A DNA stretch of 64,000 nucleotides from Ceratotherium simum simum. Taxonomy: Eukaryota; Chordata; Mammalia; Perissodactyla; Rhinocerotidae. The first letter of the stretch is position 1, and each line of letters opens with the position of its first letter. The stretch covers positions 18,380,825 to 18,444,824 of the forward strand of contig NW_004454181.1 of assembly GCF_000283155.1 (NCBI RefSeq). The letters run 5' to 3'. Shown here piece by piece: positions 52,691 through 63,503 of the stretch. The notes below the pieces were generated by a model that saw only the letters and a program-made list of their open reading frames with translations, was not told where the DNA came from and ran no database searches. The translations under genes and the position numbers were made by a program.

Positions 52691-54405
52691 GGCCCCTTTG
52701 GGCCACGCAGGGAGGCCTTGGAGACCCAGGCAGAGGAAGAGGACACTGGCGAGGGAAGCTCAGCGGAGCAAGGCAACTGGGAGGCTGTCCCCGCAGAGCC
52801 TCGTTGCCCTTGAATGGAGAGGGTCCACGCTCTTTTTAGTTAAAACTGACCCAGAGCAAAACAGTCAATGACATACCTCACCCAAGAGCGTTCCTCTGGA
52901 AGACGTCTTCTGCATGTGGCTGGGGTGCAAGGAGATGGCTCTGTGGCTGTTCCCTGGAGCGGGGGCCCAGTGAATCCAGAAAGCCCTGCTACAAGGCCAG
53001 GAGACTGGGAACTGGATGCAGACCACCAGTCCGTGAGCATGTCTGCTTTTTAGTATCAAAGACTCCTTTATTCTTTGCCGATGGCAGCTACATCAGTGAA
53101 AAAGAAGGGGCAGCCTGACGTGTTCTCAGGACCCCAGTAGATGCCGTATTGGGTGCTTTTCTTTCTCTGGCCCCGTACAGGGGGCCTGGTGTGTTGATGC
53201 CTGACTGTCCGCCTTCTGAGGCATGGTGGGCGGGCGGTTGTCTTGCCTTTGTCGTCGAACCTAAAACCTTATTCGGCCTTTTAGATATTTCACATGCTGC
53301 TGCTTCCCGAAGTGACCTAGCTTTCTGTTCAGTAAGATGTCTTGTTTACATACTGCATCAGGGATTTTGTGATACTTGAAAATTCCTTAGGAGAAAAATA
53401 ATGTTGATTGCCACACTGTCCCACGTGGGGGTTTGTAGGTTGTAACCCGGCTTGTGGCTGACCAGTGGGTGACAACAGAGCTCCCTTTTCAAAAGCGTAT
53501 GGTTAGGGAGAACCACTTTCTAGGCTCTCGATTCCAGAAGATTCCACATCTTGGATGCTGTGTTCACTTGTAGAACTTCGATAATCACCCGGAGGAAAAA
53601 GGTTGTTGAATGTAGACAGAGGTTTAAAACCAACACCCCCCACACACGCATGTTTATGTGTGTGAGGTTAAGCCCAGCCTCAGCTTTGGGTTTGGCTAAG
53701 AGCAAAGGATAATAATGTGAAATGTGTGCTTAATGCTGACTGGATTTGGGCGTGGGGGGTGTACAAGGGTATGTGACACCACCACTGACAGGCCAGTGAC
53801 CGATTGGATCGGAAGCCACTATTTGGGTATCTGCAGCAGAGGGCTCTCAGGAAGGTTCTTGTAACCGTGTGCAATATGTTTTTATTTTGACTGGCAGCTG
53901 GTGCTCAGCATGCTTTTTTGGTTGGTTCAGGGTCTGGGGACACATTGTTCACTCGTCAGAACTGGGAGATGCACAGAACCACGGAAGCATTTTTTGGTTT
54001 GTTTTTTAAGAACCCACGTTGGTTTGCTTGACTCGTTGGCCAGTCCAGGAGACTGCAGCAGGGGGACTGCCCCAAGGCGGCTGCAGGCTGCTGAGTCGAA
54101 TCCGAAGGGGGTTTTCAGGGCAGGTGACGCCTCGTTGTGGAAGGGGAATGAGAAGAGAGACTGGATGTGGATAGGGCGCTGCCACGTTGTCACACTAGCG
54201 TAGGAAACTGCACGTTTGTTTGTTGTTTTTCTCTTTTGCCTTTGCCAACCTCCTTTTATTTATGTGCGACTGGTTTGGATTCCAAGTTATTGTGTCTGTG
54301 TCTTGGGGGGCTGGGCGCTTGTGAGGGGCCCCCAATAGAGCTTCACAGCCAGCCCGGCCCCCAGAAAAAGACATCCTGCAATAAACACATCACCTGCTCC
54401 TGGTC
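52691..54405 (+). other. CCNJL: CCNJL 3' UTR
   Basis: This stretch runs from the stop to the first good poly-A signal, about 1.7 kb. No repeats are recognised, in contrast to the flanks, which fits a transcribed and constrained UTR. TACCTCA at 52874-52880 matches a let-7 7-mer target, but such short matches are common by chance. The exact cleavage site is inferred. Confidence 0.8.
54380..54385 (+). terminator. CCNJL: CCNJL polyadenylation signal
   Basis: AATAAA, followed 30-50 bases on by a T/GT-rich stretch (gttcttttcctggcgtctctc). It is the first canonical signal after the stop codon. Confidence 0.8.
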
Positions 54406-54621
54406 TCGCAGTTCTTTTCCTGGCGTCTCTCTTGACCAGCCCCCCGCCCTCTTCCATCAGCCCCGGTGGGTGGGAGTCGCCTCTCCTGCTGAGAGGTTGT
54501 GGGGGTGGGTGACAGTGAGACCGGTTTCTGTGGAGCTGCGTCCTGTTGTCTGCGTTGGAGCTGGGCCTCCCTGGGGACACAGGCAGCAGGAGTGAGTACA
54601 GCTTGACATCCCAGCTCAACC

Positions 54622-54790
54622 ACTGTATCAGTCAGGCTTCCAGAGAAACAGAACCCGTTATGTATGTAGCGAGAGAGATTTATTTTAAGGAATTGGCTCA
54701 ACATTGCAAAAGCCTGGATTAGGGTCAGGGTCAAGGATCTGTTTCCTCATGCCCAGCTCTCCAAAGCCATCAGTTCTCTTATCTGAATGT
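54622..54790 (-). mobile_element. LTR-like fragment
   Basis: 'tatcagtcaggcttccagag' and 'gagagatttattttaaggaa' with 'ttggctcaac' resemble a common mammalian LTR fragment in antisense. The family is not assigned. Confidence 0.4.
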
Positions 54791-54809
54791 TCTTCTCCCT
54801 TAATCTTTT

Positions 54810-55240
54810 ATATCAGGGATTCTCAGCAGGGCTCTTTTTTTTTTTTTTTCTCTTTTGCTGAGGAAGATTGGCCCTGAGCTAGCATCTGTGCCCATCTTCC
54901 TCTATTTTGTATGTGGGATGCTGCCACAGTGTGGCTTGATGTCCGCACCCAGGATTCGACCCTGTGAACCATGGGCCGCCAAGGTGGAGTATGCAAACTT
55001 AACCACTACGCCACTGGGCTGGCCGCTCAGCAGGGCTCATTTTTGTTCCCCAGGGGACATTTGACAGTGTCTGGAGACGTTTTTGGTTGTCACCATTGGG
55101 AGAGGGGTATGGCTGGTATTGAGTGGGGAGAGGCCAGAAATGCTGCTCAATATCCTGCAAAACACAGGACAGCCCCCACAATAAAGAATGATCTGGCCCA
55201 AAATGACAACAGTGCCAAGGTTGAAAAACCTCAACTCACA
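54810..55240 (-). mobile_element. MER5A-type hAT element split by an ERE
   Basis: 'cagggattctcagcaggg' is followed, beyond an ERE, by 'ggggacatttgacagtgtct', 'ggacagcccccacaataaag' and 'gccaaggttgaaaaacct', the order of an antisense MER5A. Confidence 0.75.
54835..55025 (-). mobile_element. ERE SINE inside MER5A, antisense
   Basis: Poly-T, 'gaggaagattggccctgagc', and a head ending 'ccactgggctggcc'. CTCAGCAGGGCTC is duplicated at 54822-54834 and 55026-55038. Confidence 0.9.
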
Positions 55241-55670
55241 TGTCATCTCCCAGAGAGGTCTCTGTGATATCCCTAGTCACTCTCATCGCCGCTTTTATCT
55301 TCTTCATAGCTTTAACCACCTGACATGATCTTGTTAACTTGTTTACTGGATTTGAGGGCTGTGCCCTCAGCTTCCTCCCTGAACAGAAAATACAGCATAT
55401 TATCATCACCTGGTGGCGGCGGCGCTCATGATAGCAGCTGGCATGTACTGAGTATTTACTGTGTATAATGTACCTGCCAAAAGGAATTTGTTCATATTGT
55501 TTCTTACAATCATCCTAGTAACCCTACAAGGGTTACACAACATTATTAGTTGTGTTTTACAGATCAGAGAATGGGGGCACGGAGAGGTTATTTGCCTGAG
55601 GACAGCTGTGGTGAAGGAAGGAGCCACACAGTTCAAAACCCAGGCAGTCTGAATCTGCCAGCCGCCCCGT
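55241..55670. repeat. L2 fragment (sense) then MIR (antisense)
   Basis: 55241-55380 reads as L2 ('tcatcgccgcttttatcttc'). 55436-55670 reads as reverse MIR ('tactgagtatttactgtgta', 'agagaatgggggcacggaga'). Confidence 0.55.
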
Positions 55671-55689
55671 GGTGCCTCAGTCAAGGGTT

Positions 55690-56520
55690 TTAAGTGAGTG
55701 AAAGGCTCTGTGGCTGTACCAGCTGGCCGTCCCGCTCACCTGGTGGGGAAGACATGATAGAATAATGGATGTGGGTTCATAAAAGAAAAGAATTGCCTGG
55801 CGTTCATGCTCCTGATTTACGGAGTGGCAGGAGTTCTCAGGGCATGCTCACTAGTAGATAAATACAGAAATATAGCTTCTCACACATCTGCCACGGGCTA
55901 ATGTGCTTTACGGTCCATCTGTCTGGCCCCCATACGCTCTGATCTAGGAGGGGTTCCCCAAGCCCCGTTTGTGAAAGTGAAGATCTGGGACCAGGCTTGG
56001 GGCTTCCCTGGAGCATCTCCTGGAGGGACCCCGCCTCTGGGCTGGCTCTGGCAATCCCTGGCACCAAGTACCTGGAAAAGAATCAGACCTGCCCTCGTTG
56101 ACCTCATTCTCTGTTCCTGGGGGAAGACCTTTGTGACTTGAATTTCAGCAGAAAGGCCATAGCGTTTGGCAGGAGTCTCAAGTCTAAATGCCCACCAGGA
56201 CTGAACAGGTAACATAGTGAGTGAGTCTAGCTGGGTGGCTGAGACAGTGTGATGTGGTGGGGACTGTGTTAAAGCCGGTGTTCCCCTAGAGGGCATGGCT
56301 TCTACTCAGCTCCACTCAATTAATACCTTTCAGGGATGCAAGCTCTGTGTTACCGAACCTTCAGATTTCCAGAGAAACTCCAAATCTGCACCTTCTAAGA
56401 AATCTACTAATTTTTCATTTAAAAATTATATTTAAAAAAATTTTTAACACAATCGAAGACCAATAAAACACATTGTAAGAGTGGTTCTTGGTCTGGAAGC
56501 TCAAGACTTCTAGCATATAG
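55690..56520. other. Intergenic, no feature recognised
   Basis: No exon or nameable repeat. Confidence 0.35.
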
Positions 56521-56534
56521 ACAAGAATCTTGGG

Positions 56535-56752
56535 GGGCCGGCCTCGGGGCTTAGCGGTTAAGTGCGTGCACTCCGCTGCTGGCGGCCTGGGTTCGGATCC
56601 CGGGCGCGCACCGACGCACTGCTTCTCCGGCCATGCTGAGGCCGCGTCCCACATACAGCAACTAGAAGGATGTGCAGCTATGACATACAACTATCTGCTT
56701 GGGCTTTGGGGGGAAAAAATAAATAAATAAAAATTATTTAAAAAAAAAAAAA
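56535..56752 (+). mobile_element. ERE SINE, sense
   Basis: Complete copy. AAGAATCTTGGG is duplicated at 56523-56534 and 56753-56764. Most CpGs are intact, suggesting youth. Confidence 0.93.
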
Positions 56753-57164
56753 AAGAATCTTGGGCCTGAGAGGTGAAAGGTCTGAGTTTTTCTGCTCTTA
56801 GCTAGATGACCTTGAGAAAAGCTACCTCTTCACTCTGAACCTCTGTCTCCTCATTTGTAAGGCAGGAAGGAATATATGGTATCATTATTCAGCAGTGTGT
56901 TCTATGAGGAATATGTAAATAAGTGGGCCCCTCCCTTCTTTGGGCTCTCAGGTAAGCCTCTTAGCTTCACCTCCTTCCAACCCAGCTCTAGCCTTAAAAG
57001 AAGTACTCAAGTGGTCAGGCTTCTGCTGGGCCAGCTCTGACCAGTGTTTCAGGCCCTGTGCTTGCCAGAGACACAACAGGGAGGATAGACAGAAAATCAG
57101 CCTTTCTGCTACTCCCTAGCTGTGGATGTGGGCAGGTCATTTCTCTTCTAGATCTCAGTTTTTT

Positions 57165-57368
57165 AAATTTTATTTATTTATTTATTTTCTTCCCCCAAAG
57201 CCCCAGTAGATCGTTCTATGTCATGGTTGCACATCCTCCTAGTTGCTGTATGTGGGACACGGCCTCAGCATGGCCAGAGAAGCGGTGCGTCAGTGCGCGC
57301 CCGGGATCCGAACCCGGGTCGCCAGCAGCAGAGCGCACGCACTTAACCGCTAAGCCACAGGGCCGGCC
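57165..57368 (-). mobile_element. ERE SINE, antisense
   Basis: Complete copy. A 17-base duplication, CTAGATCTCAG plus six T, at 57148-57164 and 57369-57385 is exact. Confidence 0.93.
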
Positions 57369-57528
57369 CTAGATCTCAGTTTTTTCATCTGCAAAATGGG
57401 AAGGTGGGGACTGGCATAGTCTCCAAGGTCACGCCTGGCTGGGAAGCACTTCACAGTGGCAGCAACCTGGTCTTTGTACCTAAAGAGTACGGTTGAACAG
57501 GTCTAGGGTGGGGCCTGGGCTATCCTTT

Positions 57529-57757
57529 TTTGTGTGTGTGAGGAAGATCAGCCCTGGGCTAACATCCATGCCAATCCTCCTCTTTTTGCTGAGGAAGACT
57601 GGCCCTGGGCTAACATCTGTGCCTATCTTCCTCCACTTTATATGGGATGCCACCACAGCATGGCCTGACAAGCAGTGCCTCGGTGCGCGCCCGGCATCCA
57701 AACTGGGGCTGCCAGCAGCGGAGCGCACGCACTTAACCACTACGCCACAGGGCCGGC
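57529..57757 (-). mobile_element. ERE SINE, long-tail subtype, antisense
   Basis: 'gaggaagatcagccctgggc' onward to 'cgccacagggccggc'. CCTGGGCTATCCTTTT before it recurs after it as CCTGGGCTAGCCTTTT. Confidence 0.9.
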
Positions 57758-57884
57758 CCTGGGCTAGCCTTTTAACAGGACCCCAGGACATGCTCATGCA
57801 CAGCCAGTTTTGGACACTTCTGCCTGTTCTAAAAGCTCTGACCCGCTGTGTGCCCATTGTCACCAGCAGAACCACCAACCACAT

Positions 57885-58075
57885 AATAGTTGTTTAGTGA
57901 GACTTAACTATGTTCCAGGCCCTGTGTGTGATGTTTTCCTCATGCTCTCTTATCGCCTGTACTCTTCTTTTGTCCTTACAACAACTTCATGAGCTAGTAT
58001 TATTATCACCATTTTCCCGATGAGGATACTGAAGGTCAGGGAGGCTCAAGGTCAAGTGGTGGGACTGGGTTTGGC
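57885..58075 (-). repeat. MIR SINE, antisense
   Basis: 'tatgttccaggccctgtgtg' and 'ttttcccgatgaggatactg' follow reverse MIR order. Confidence 0.65.
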
Positions 58076-58479
58076 GCTTAGATATGCCTGACTGAGGAGG
58101 CATGTGGCCTCCACATTGTCACCCCTAGATATAACATACACACTGGCACCAACGCCCAGTCACTCAGGATTTCACTGCCCACCCTCTTCCCTCTGCCCCC
58201 CAACTTAACACTCACACCCTGGTGTCCGTGGGGCAGCAGGCGGTTGGTGGAGCGCCACCTAGTAATGGGCTGTAAAGATGCTTTGAGAAGCTCTTGTTTG
58301 ACCAGATGAACTTGGCGGGAGGGAAGCAGTTGCCCTGGCAGAGAGGGAGCGATGACTCCCGAAGGTCAAGGTGAAGGTCATGAACGGCTTGGGGTAAAGG
58401 ACACCCAAAATGAGGTCTGGGGAGTAGAGAGTCACTACAGCATCTTGAACAGTGCCGCAAAGTGACGAAGCTCCTCTAA

Positions 58480-58650
58480 CGTTTAGGATGCCATGAGCGT
58501 GGATTTTTACCCTGTATCCTTGCAACTCCCCTGTGACCCAGGAAGGGAAGGTCATATTAGCCCATTTTACACGTGGACAAGATGAGACTCCAAGAAATCC
58601 AGCGCCTGCCCACGGCCTTACAAGTTAGTGGAGGGGGAGCTCCTAACCCT
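58480..58650 (-). repeat. MIR fragment, antisense
   Basis: 'tagcccattttacacgtgga' and 'cccacggccttacaagttag' match the reverse MIR core. Confidence 0.55.
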
Positions 58651-58664
58651 TTCATCACACTGGT

Positions 58665-58910
58665 TGAGAATGGTGGTGGTGATTATGGAGGTGATGGTGG
58701 TCGTGGTGGCGGTGGCTAATATTTAGTGAGTCTGTAGCATGACAACTCTATTAGGTGAGTGCAGTTATTATCCCCATTTACAGGGGAGGAAACTGAGGCT
58801 CAGAGAAATGGATGAACTTACCCTAAGGTGACACAGCTTCTAGGGGGGAGACGAGGGATTCGAACCCTAGCAATGTGACTCCCAAGTCGAAGCTCTGACC
58901 ACTGTCCCTT
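58665..58910 (-). repeat. (GGT)-rich run and MIR, antisense
   Basis: GGTGGT-type sequence at about 58670-58713 leads into a reverse MIR ('aggaaactgaggctcagaga', 'gggattcgaaccctagcaat'). Confidence 0.75.
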
Positions 58911-59049
58911 CTCCTGGCCAAGGAAGCCTCCCTGCCAAGATGCCAGCAAAATGGACACTTTTCTCCAGCTCACTTTCCTCCCTTTACCTTCATAAGCTGG
59001 ACTGAGAAACTGAAGCCTCCATCAGCCAAAGATGCCCAACCCCGCATTA

Positions 59050-59165
59050 CTCTCAGAGACTTACTCTCTGCTGTGTGACCTGGGATGAATTTCTTCCCCT
59101 CTCTGAGCTTCAGTTTCCATATCTGAAATACAGAGTTTAAACTGCTGAGCTCTGAGGTCCTGTTA
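59050..59165 (+). repeat. MIR fragment, sense
   Basis: 'ctctgctgtgtgacctggga' and 'ctctctgagcttcagtttcc' match sense MIR. Confidence 0.65.
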
Positions 59166-59179
59166 GTTCATGAATCTGT

Positions 59180-59475
59180 GAATCTATTACAACACTGGCT
59201 TAAGAATTTCTTCCCACTGATAATTTGAATTTGTCCTTAAATCAGTTACCAAAGTACGAATTTCTCTCTTTCTCTCCTCTCCTATTCTCCTCTCTCTCTC
59301 TGTTTCTCTCTCAATTTTCAGCCTAATTATGGGTAACTCTCTGTTATTTAGAGACTTATTATCCAAGCTCATTACGAGTAATTATTCAGTCTGGAGGGGA
59401 AACAGCAACACTGTTAGTTTAATTTAATGCTTACCTAGTTCACTTAATTAGCAATAAGTCTTGGCAAAATGAGGG
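59180..59475. other. TAAT-rich block with TC run
   Basis: A TC-rich run at about 59257-59312 precedes several TAAT/ATTA cores (for example 'gcctaattatgggtaact', 'acgagtaattattcag', 'cacttaattagcaataag'). It looks unique and is possibly a homeodomain-bound element between the two genes. Confidence 0.3.
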
Positions 59476-59984
59476 AATTCACGGGGTCCTGGCTTGGTGG
59501 GAGGTTGCGGGAGGCTGAGTGCTGTTCTTGGAAAGATAAACAAGTTTCCGGGCAGGATGTGGACGAGGCAGGGCCTGAGCTGCCAGTGAGCTGGGCCCTG
59601 CCGTCTGTCCTGGCCAAGGCTGGCCCCGAGAGTGAAGGCCCGTAGATTACATGGGCTGGAAGGACCTTAGGTCAGGTAGCACTTATTAAGCGCCTGCTGT
59701 GTGCCAGACCCCATGCGAGGGGTTGGGTCAACCTTATTTCTTATGTCCCACCTGCGGGACTTGTATATTCAAGGTAATTTAGATCATTCAACTCTTATAG
59801 TGAGTACTTCTCTTTTTGGCAGTCTTGCAGGAATTGTTATTAGTCAAGGAGGAAGTTTCCCTTCTGATGCGACTGTGTCTTTTACATCTCACTCACCTTT
59901 TCACAAAGCGGGGGCCTCAGGCTCAGGGCTTTGTGCAGGCAGCAGAATCTAGGTAGAAGTGAACGTCATTCAGCTTTGATTTTT

Positions 59985-60252
59985 TTTTTTATTTTTTTTT
60001 TTTATTTTTATTTTTATTTTTTTTTGTGAGGAGATCAGCCCTGTGCTAACATCCGCCAATCCTCCTCTTTTTTTGCTGAGGAAGACGGCCCTGGGCTAAC
60101 ATCTGTGCCCATCTTCCTCCACTTTATATGGGACGCCGCCACAGCATGGCTTGCCAGCAGTGCGTCGGTGCGCGCCCGGGATCCGAACCAGCGAACCCCG
60201 GGCCGCCACAGTGGAGCGCGCGCACTTAACTGCTTGCGCCACTGGGCCGGCC
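59985..60252 (-). mobile_element. ERE SINE, long-tail subtype, antisense
   Basis: A T-rich lead, 'gaggagatcagccctgtgct' and a head ending 'ccactgggccggcccc'. It sits in the poly-T of the neighbouring older ERE. Confidence 0.85.
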
Positions 60253-60548
60253 CCGATTTTTTTTTTTTTTAAACCACGTGTTTTTTTTTTTTTTTTTTTT
60301 TTTGCAGGGAAGGACTCGCCGTGAGCTAACATCTGTTGCCCATCTTCCTCTTTTTTTTTTTCTTCTCCCCAAAGACCCAGTGCGTGGTTGTATATCCTAG
60401 TTGTAAGTCCTTCTAGTTGAATGTGAGCCACCGCCACAGCATGGCAACTGACACACGAGTGGTGTGATTCCGCAACCGGGAAACGAACCCAGGCCTCCAA
60501 AGCAGTGCAAGAGCCGAACCTTAACCACTAGACCATCAGGGCTGGCTC
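60253..60548 (-). mobile_element. ERE SINE, diverged subtype, antisense
   Basis: 'actcgccgtgagctaacatc', 'gaccatcagggctggct'. Its duplication CAGCTTTGATTTTT lies at 59971-59984 and 60549-60562, outside the younger ERE, which shows nesting. Confidence 0.88.
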
Positions 60549-60562
60549 CAGCTTTGATTTTT

Positions 60563-61620
60563 AAGATAGTTTTCATCTATTTATGGCAAAGGATCTTAGC
60601 TTTCCATGTATAGAAGTGATGTAAAGTTTGCACTGTAGTAAAAATAAGTGAATTTAAAAATAAGTCATGCAGAAAAGGATAGGGTCAAAAGAAGTCAAGG
60701 TGGTGCCCAGATGTGGAACACTCCCAAGGAGAGAGAATGAAAAAAGGCCGGTTCAGGCCTCTGGGTTAGAGGTTATGCAGCCAAGGGGCCAGCAGGCCAC
60801 CGTCTTCCATCCCCATCTTCCATGCCCTGGGCAGATGCAGCAATCAGGCAGAGACATCAGCTAAATCCAAGTGCCACCTCCCTTAGAGCCTTTCTGACTC
60901 AGGGCTCCTGGCACCCACCAAGGGATCAGAGCAACCCTTCTGACCACCTTTCACAGCCCACCGCAGGCTCTCGAAGTTTCTCCCAAACCCCCTTTCCAAA
61001 CCATGACATCCCAGTCCCTTCCTATCCCTCCTGTCACTCCCATTGCCCCTCTGCCATCTCATAGACTCATTCTCCCCGGTCCCTCATTAGACCTCCTGGC
61101 CCCCCTTTATACCAGTGGGTAAACTGAGGCCCAAAGGAATGACTGCACAGCAAATTAACGGCAGAGCCACGGCCGTGCTGAAACACCTGCCCTGGCGAAG
61201 CCCCGGTGCGTCCATCCCAGCGTCTGCACAGCTGGAAGTGCCACCCCCACCCGCACCCACGAGTTCTGGTACGTTTGTCCTGTTGGCCCATCCAAGAGTC
61301 AATGTGTCACCCCTCCTAGGTGACATTTGTCTCTTGGAAGGATTGTTTCTACCCACAGAGTGGTGGGTGGCAGGGTGGGCCAAGGGGTCCGCAGAAGCAT
61401 GCCACCATGCTTTGTAAGCACCGCCTTTGGCTTCTGCGGGGAAATCAGGAGTATTCAGTCCACGTTCAAGTCTTCCTCTGCCATGAGGAAGATCCCACGG
61501 GGACCTCAGGGCCAGGGTTTGTCCCGTGGAGCCATCCTTGGGGGTTTCCCACCCCCACCCAGCCAGAAACTGCCCCAAGACACCAGAAAATGAAAGCAAA
61601 GACGAAGAGGTTCTGGAGCG
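60563..61620. other. Intergenic, unique
   Basis: No repeat or exon recognised. GC rises toward the FABP6 3' end. Confidence 0.4.
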
Positions 61621-61646
61621 AGCAGAACGTCTGTTCTCATTCCAGC

Positions 61647-61652
61647 TTTATT
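61647..61652 (-). terminator. FABP6: FABP6 polyadenylation signal
   Basis: AATAAA on the - strand, about 40 bases past the stop codon. T/GT-rich sequence follows downstream on that strand. Confidence 0.85.
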
Positions 61653-61690
61653 GGTGGCTCTGTAGCCACCTGGGGGCCCCAGCTGCTTGC

Positions 61691-61744
61691 TCAGGCCAGC
61701 CTCTTGCTCACGCGCTCATAGGTCACGCCTTCGACGGTGGAGAG
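61691..61744 (-). CDS. FABP6: FABP6 (ileal bile-acid-binding protein), last 17 codons plus stop
   Basis: The reading LSTVEGVTYERVSKRLA-stop matches, with few changes, my memory of the gastrotropin/ileal lipid-binding protein C-terminus, the last beta strand of the ten-strand barrel. The intron is in phase 0, as usual for the last intron of the fatty-acid-binding protein family. The protein binds bile acids in the cytosol of ileal enterocytes. Only this end is in the window, so most of the gene cannot be judged. The tail-to-tail position next to CCNJL supports the call. Confidence 0.9.
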   Translation of the reverse strand, partial: LSTVEGVTYERVSKRLA

Positions 61745-61849
61745 CTGAAAGAAGCAGCCAGGACACAGGGAGTCAGTGCAGGGGCCCCAGGGTGACCATG
61801 GGCACCGCTGGAGGAAGACTGGCCTCCCGTCCCAGCCCCTAGGAGAAGC

Positions 61850-62145
61850 GAGTCAGCTGCACCACTTCTCTGAGCCTCAGTTTCCCAATTTATTACACGA
61901 GTCACTGTGCAGACTCAACGTGGTGAAAGTGCTAAGCAGATATTTGGGGTGACGTGGCTCTTCCCATGATAACCGTCCAGCTGTCTGTTCATTTCAGTTC
62001 ACCTAAGCCAGGCACTTCCCTTGAATTATCCCGTTTAACTCTCCCAGCCACACTGCAGGGTTGTACCCATTGTACAGATGAGAAAACGAAAGTTTGAAAA
62101 GTCAAGTGACCCCCTCTAAGGTTGAGGGGCCACAGTCAACCACTG
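61850..62145. repeat. MIR fragments, sense then antisense
   Basis: 61850-61950 is sense ('tctgagcctcagtttcccaa'); 61980-62145 is antisense ('attgtacagatgagaaaacg'). Both lie in the last FABP6 intron. Confidence 0.6.
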
Positions 62146-62228
62146 CATTGTACAGCGTTTATGGAGCACCTGTGTTTGGTGATGGGAAGATGGTCTCTGC
62201 CCTCTGGAAGTATAAAGTTTTGTGGGAG

Positions 62229-62440
62229 GGCCGGCCCTGTGGCTTAGCGGTTAAGTGCGCGCGCTCTGATGCTGGCGGCCCGGGTTCGGATCCCGGGAGC
62301 GCCCCGAGGCACCACTTCTCCGTCCAACGCGAGGCCGAGTCCCACGTACAGCAACTAGAAGGATGTGAACCTATGACGTACAACTATCTACTGGGGCTTT
62401 GGGGGGAAAAAAACTGAATAAATAAAATCTTTAAAAAAAA
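62229..62440 (+). mobile_element. ERE SINE, sense
   Basis: Complete copy. AAAGTTTTGTGGGAG is duplicated at 62214-62228 and 62441-62455. It closely resembles the copy at 31.7 kb (shared 'cgaggcaccacttctccgtc'). Confidence 0.93.
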
Positions 62441-62459
62441 AAAGTTTTGTGGGAGAGGC

Positions 62460-62890
62460 AGGGAAGAGGATGCTATTCAGTGAAGGCCCACTGTGTGCCG
62501 TGCCCTGGGCTCAAGGCTATCGAGACACACTGTCATGAGATGTGAACACATCATCAGTTGATCCTGATACCCAGCAGAGGAAAGCAGCATTCTCACGGGA
62601 AGGGAGTGGGTGGCAAAGGGAGTTTCATGGAAGCAGTTTTGTCAAAAGGCAGCAGTGTGAAGTGATGTGTGATTTGCATATGGGATGAATGGAAGATTGA
62701 GAGGTGGGGGGACGCTGAAAGAAGGGAGGAGGCTGGGGCTCAGTCTAGAGGAGAGGTGATGAGACACGGCAGGGGGCGTTGGTGGTGGGCTGGAGGCAGG
62801 AGGAGGGATGCCCACAAAATGCGCTCCCTGTTGGCGGAGAAGGAGGGAAGTGTCCGGGATGATTCTGAGCCACTAGAGATGGGAGGTTTG
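62460..62890. other. FABP6 intron, no feature recognised
   Basis: No repeat or exon supported. Confidence 0.35.
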
Positions 62891-62906
62891 CAACCGAGAC
62901 GGCTTC

Positions 62907-63009
62907 TCTCTGGTGCATGTGCATTTGTTTGTGTGCACGCCTGTGCCCTTGTGCACGCATGCATGTGTGTGTGTACATGTTTGTGTGCATGTGTACATGT
63001 ATGTGTGTG
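62907..63009. repeat. TG/CA-rich alternating repeat
   Basis: Imperfect tgtgtg / gtgcatgt units over about 100 bases. His/Thr-rich or Cys/Val-rich frames across it are artefacts of the repeat. Confidence 0.85.
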
Positions 63010-63258
63010 ACAACCCTGAACTCTGGGCACTGCTCACACCACACAGGCTCCCTGGTCAGGAGCCTCTAGGAATCGAGAAACAGGTTTGTTCTGTTTGAGA
63101 AGATCAGTTCTCTTGTAGGGCACAAATCTTCTTCGGTTCTCCTGCCTCTGTCCTCCCTGCACACCTCACAGGCTGGGGAGCCTCGCCTCTGGGAGTCAGA
63201 ACCCACTGCTGACATTTCATCTATAAACGTGTCCAAAACTTTCATCAGAACCTCCAAG

Positions 63259-63491
63259 GGGGCCAGGCCCGTGGCGTAGTGGTTAAGTGTGTGCGCTCTG
63301 CTGCTGGCAGCCCAGGTTCGGATCCCGGGCGCCCAGCGAGGCACAACTTGTCAGGCCATGCTGTGGCGGTGTCCCATATAAAGGGGAGGAAGATAGGCAC
63401 AGATGTTAGCCCAGGGCCAGTCTTCCTCAGCAAAAAGAGGAAGGATTGCCATGGATGTTAGCTCAGGGCTGATCTTCCTCACACAAAAAAA
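63259..63491 (+). mobile_element. ERE SINE, long-tail subtype, sense (first of pair)
   Basis: Head 'gccaggcccgtggcgtagtg' to 'gctgatcttcctcacac' and an A-rich tail. AGAACCTCCAAG lies on both sides (63247-63258, 63492-63503). Confidence 0.9.
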
Positions 63492-63503
63492 AGAACCTCC
63501 AAG

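Larger units (their letters stand above)
61625..61744 (-). other. FABP6: FABP6 terminal exon with short 3' UTR
   Basis: On the - strand the acceptor ggctgcttctttcag precedes 54 coding bases, the stop, then about 60 bases of UTR with AATAAA. Earlier exons must lie beyond base 64000, since none appears between 61745 and 64000. The exact cleavage site is inferred. Confidence 0.85.

Noticed and set aside
52272..52871. 199-codon alternative frame over exon 5
   Set aside because: Out-of-frame shadow of the GC-rich CCNJL terminal exon; the spliced cyclin frame ends at 52690.
62740..63044. His/Thr-rich open frames of 96-99 codons on the - strand
   Set aside because: Translation of the TG/CA alternating repeat.
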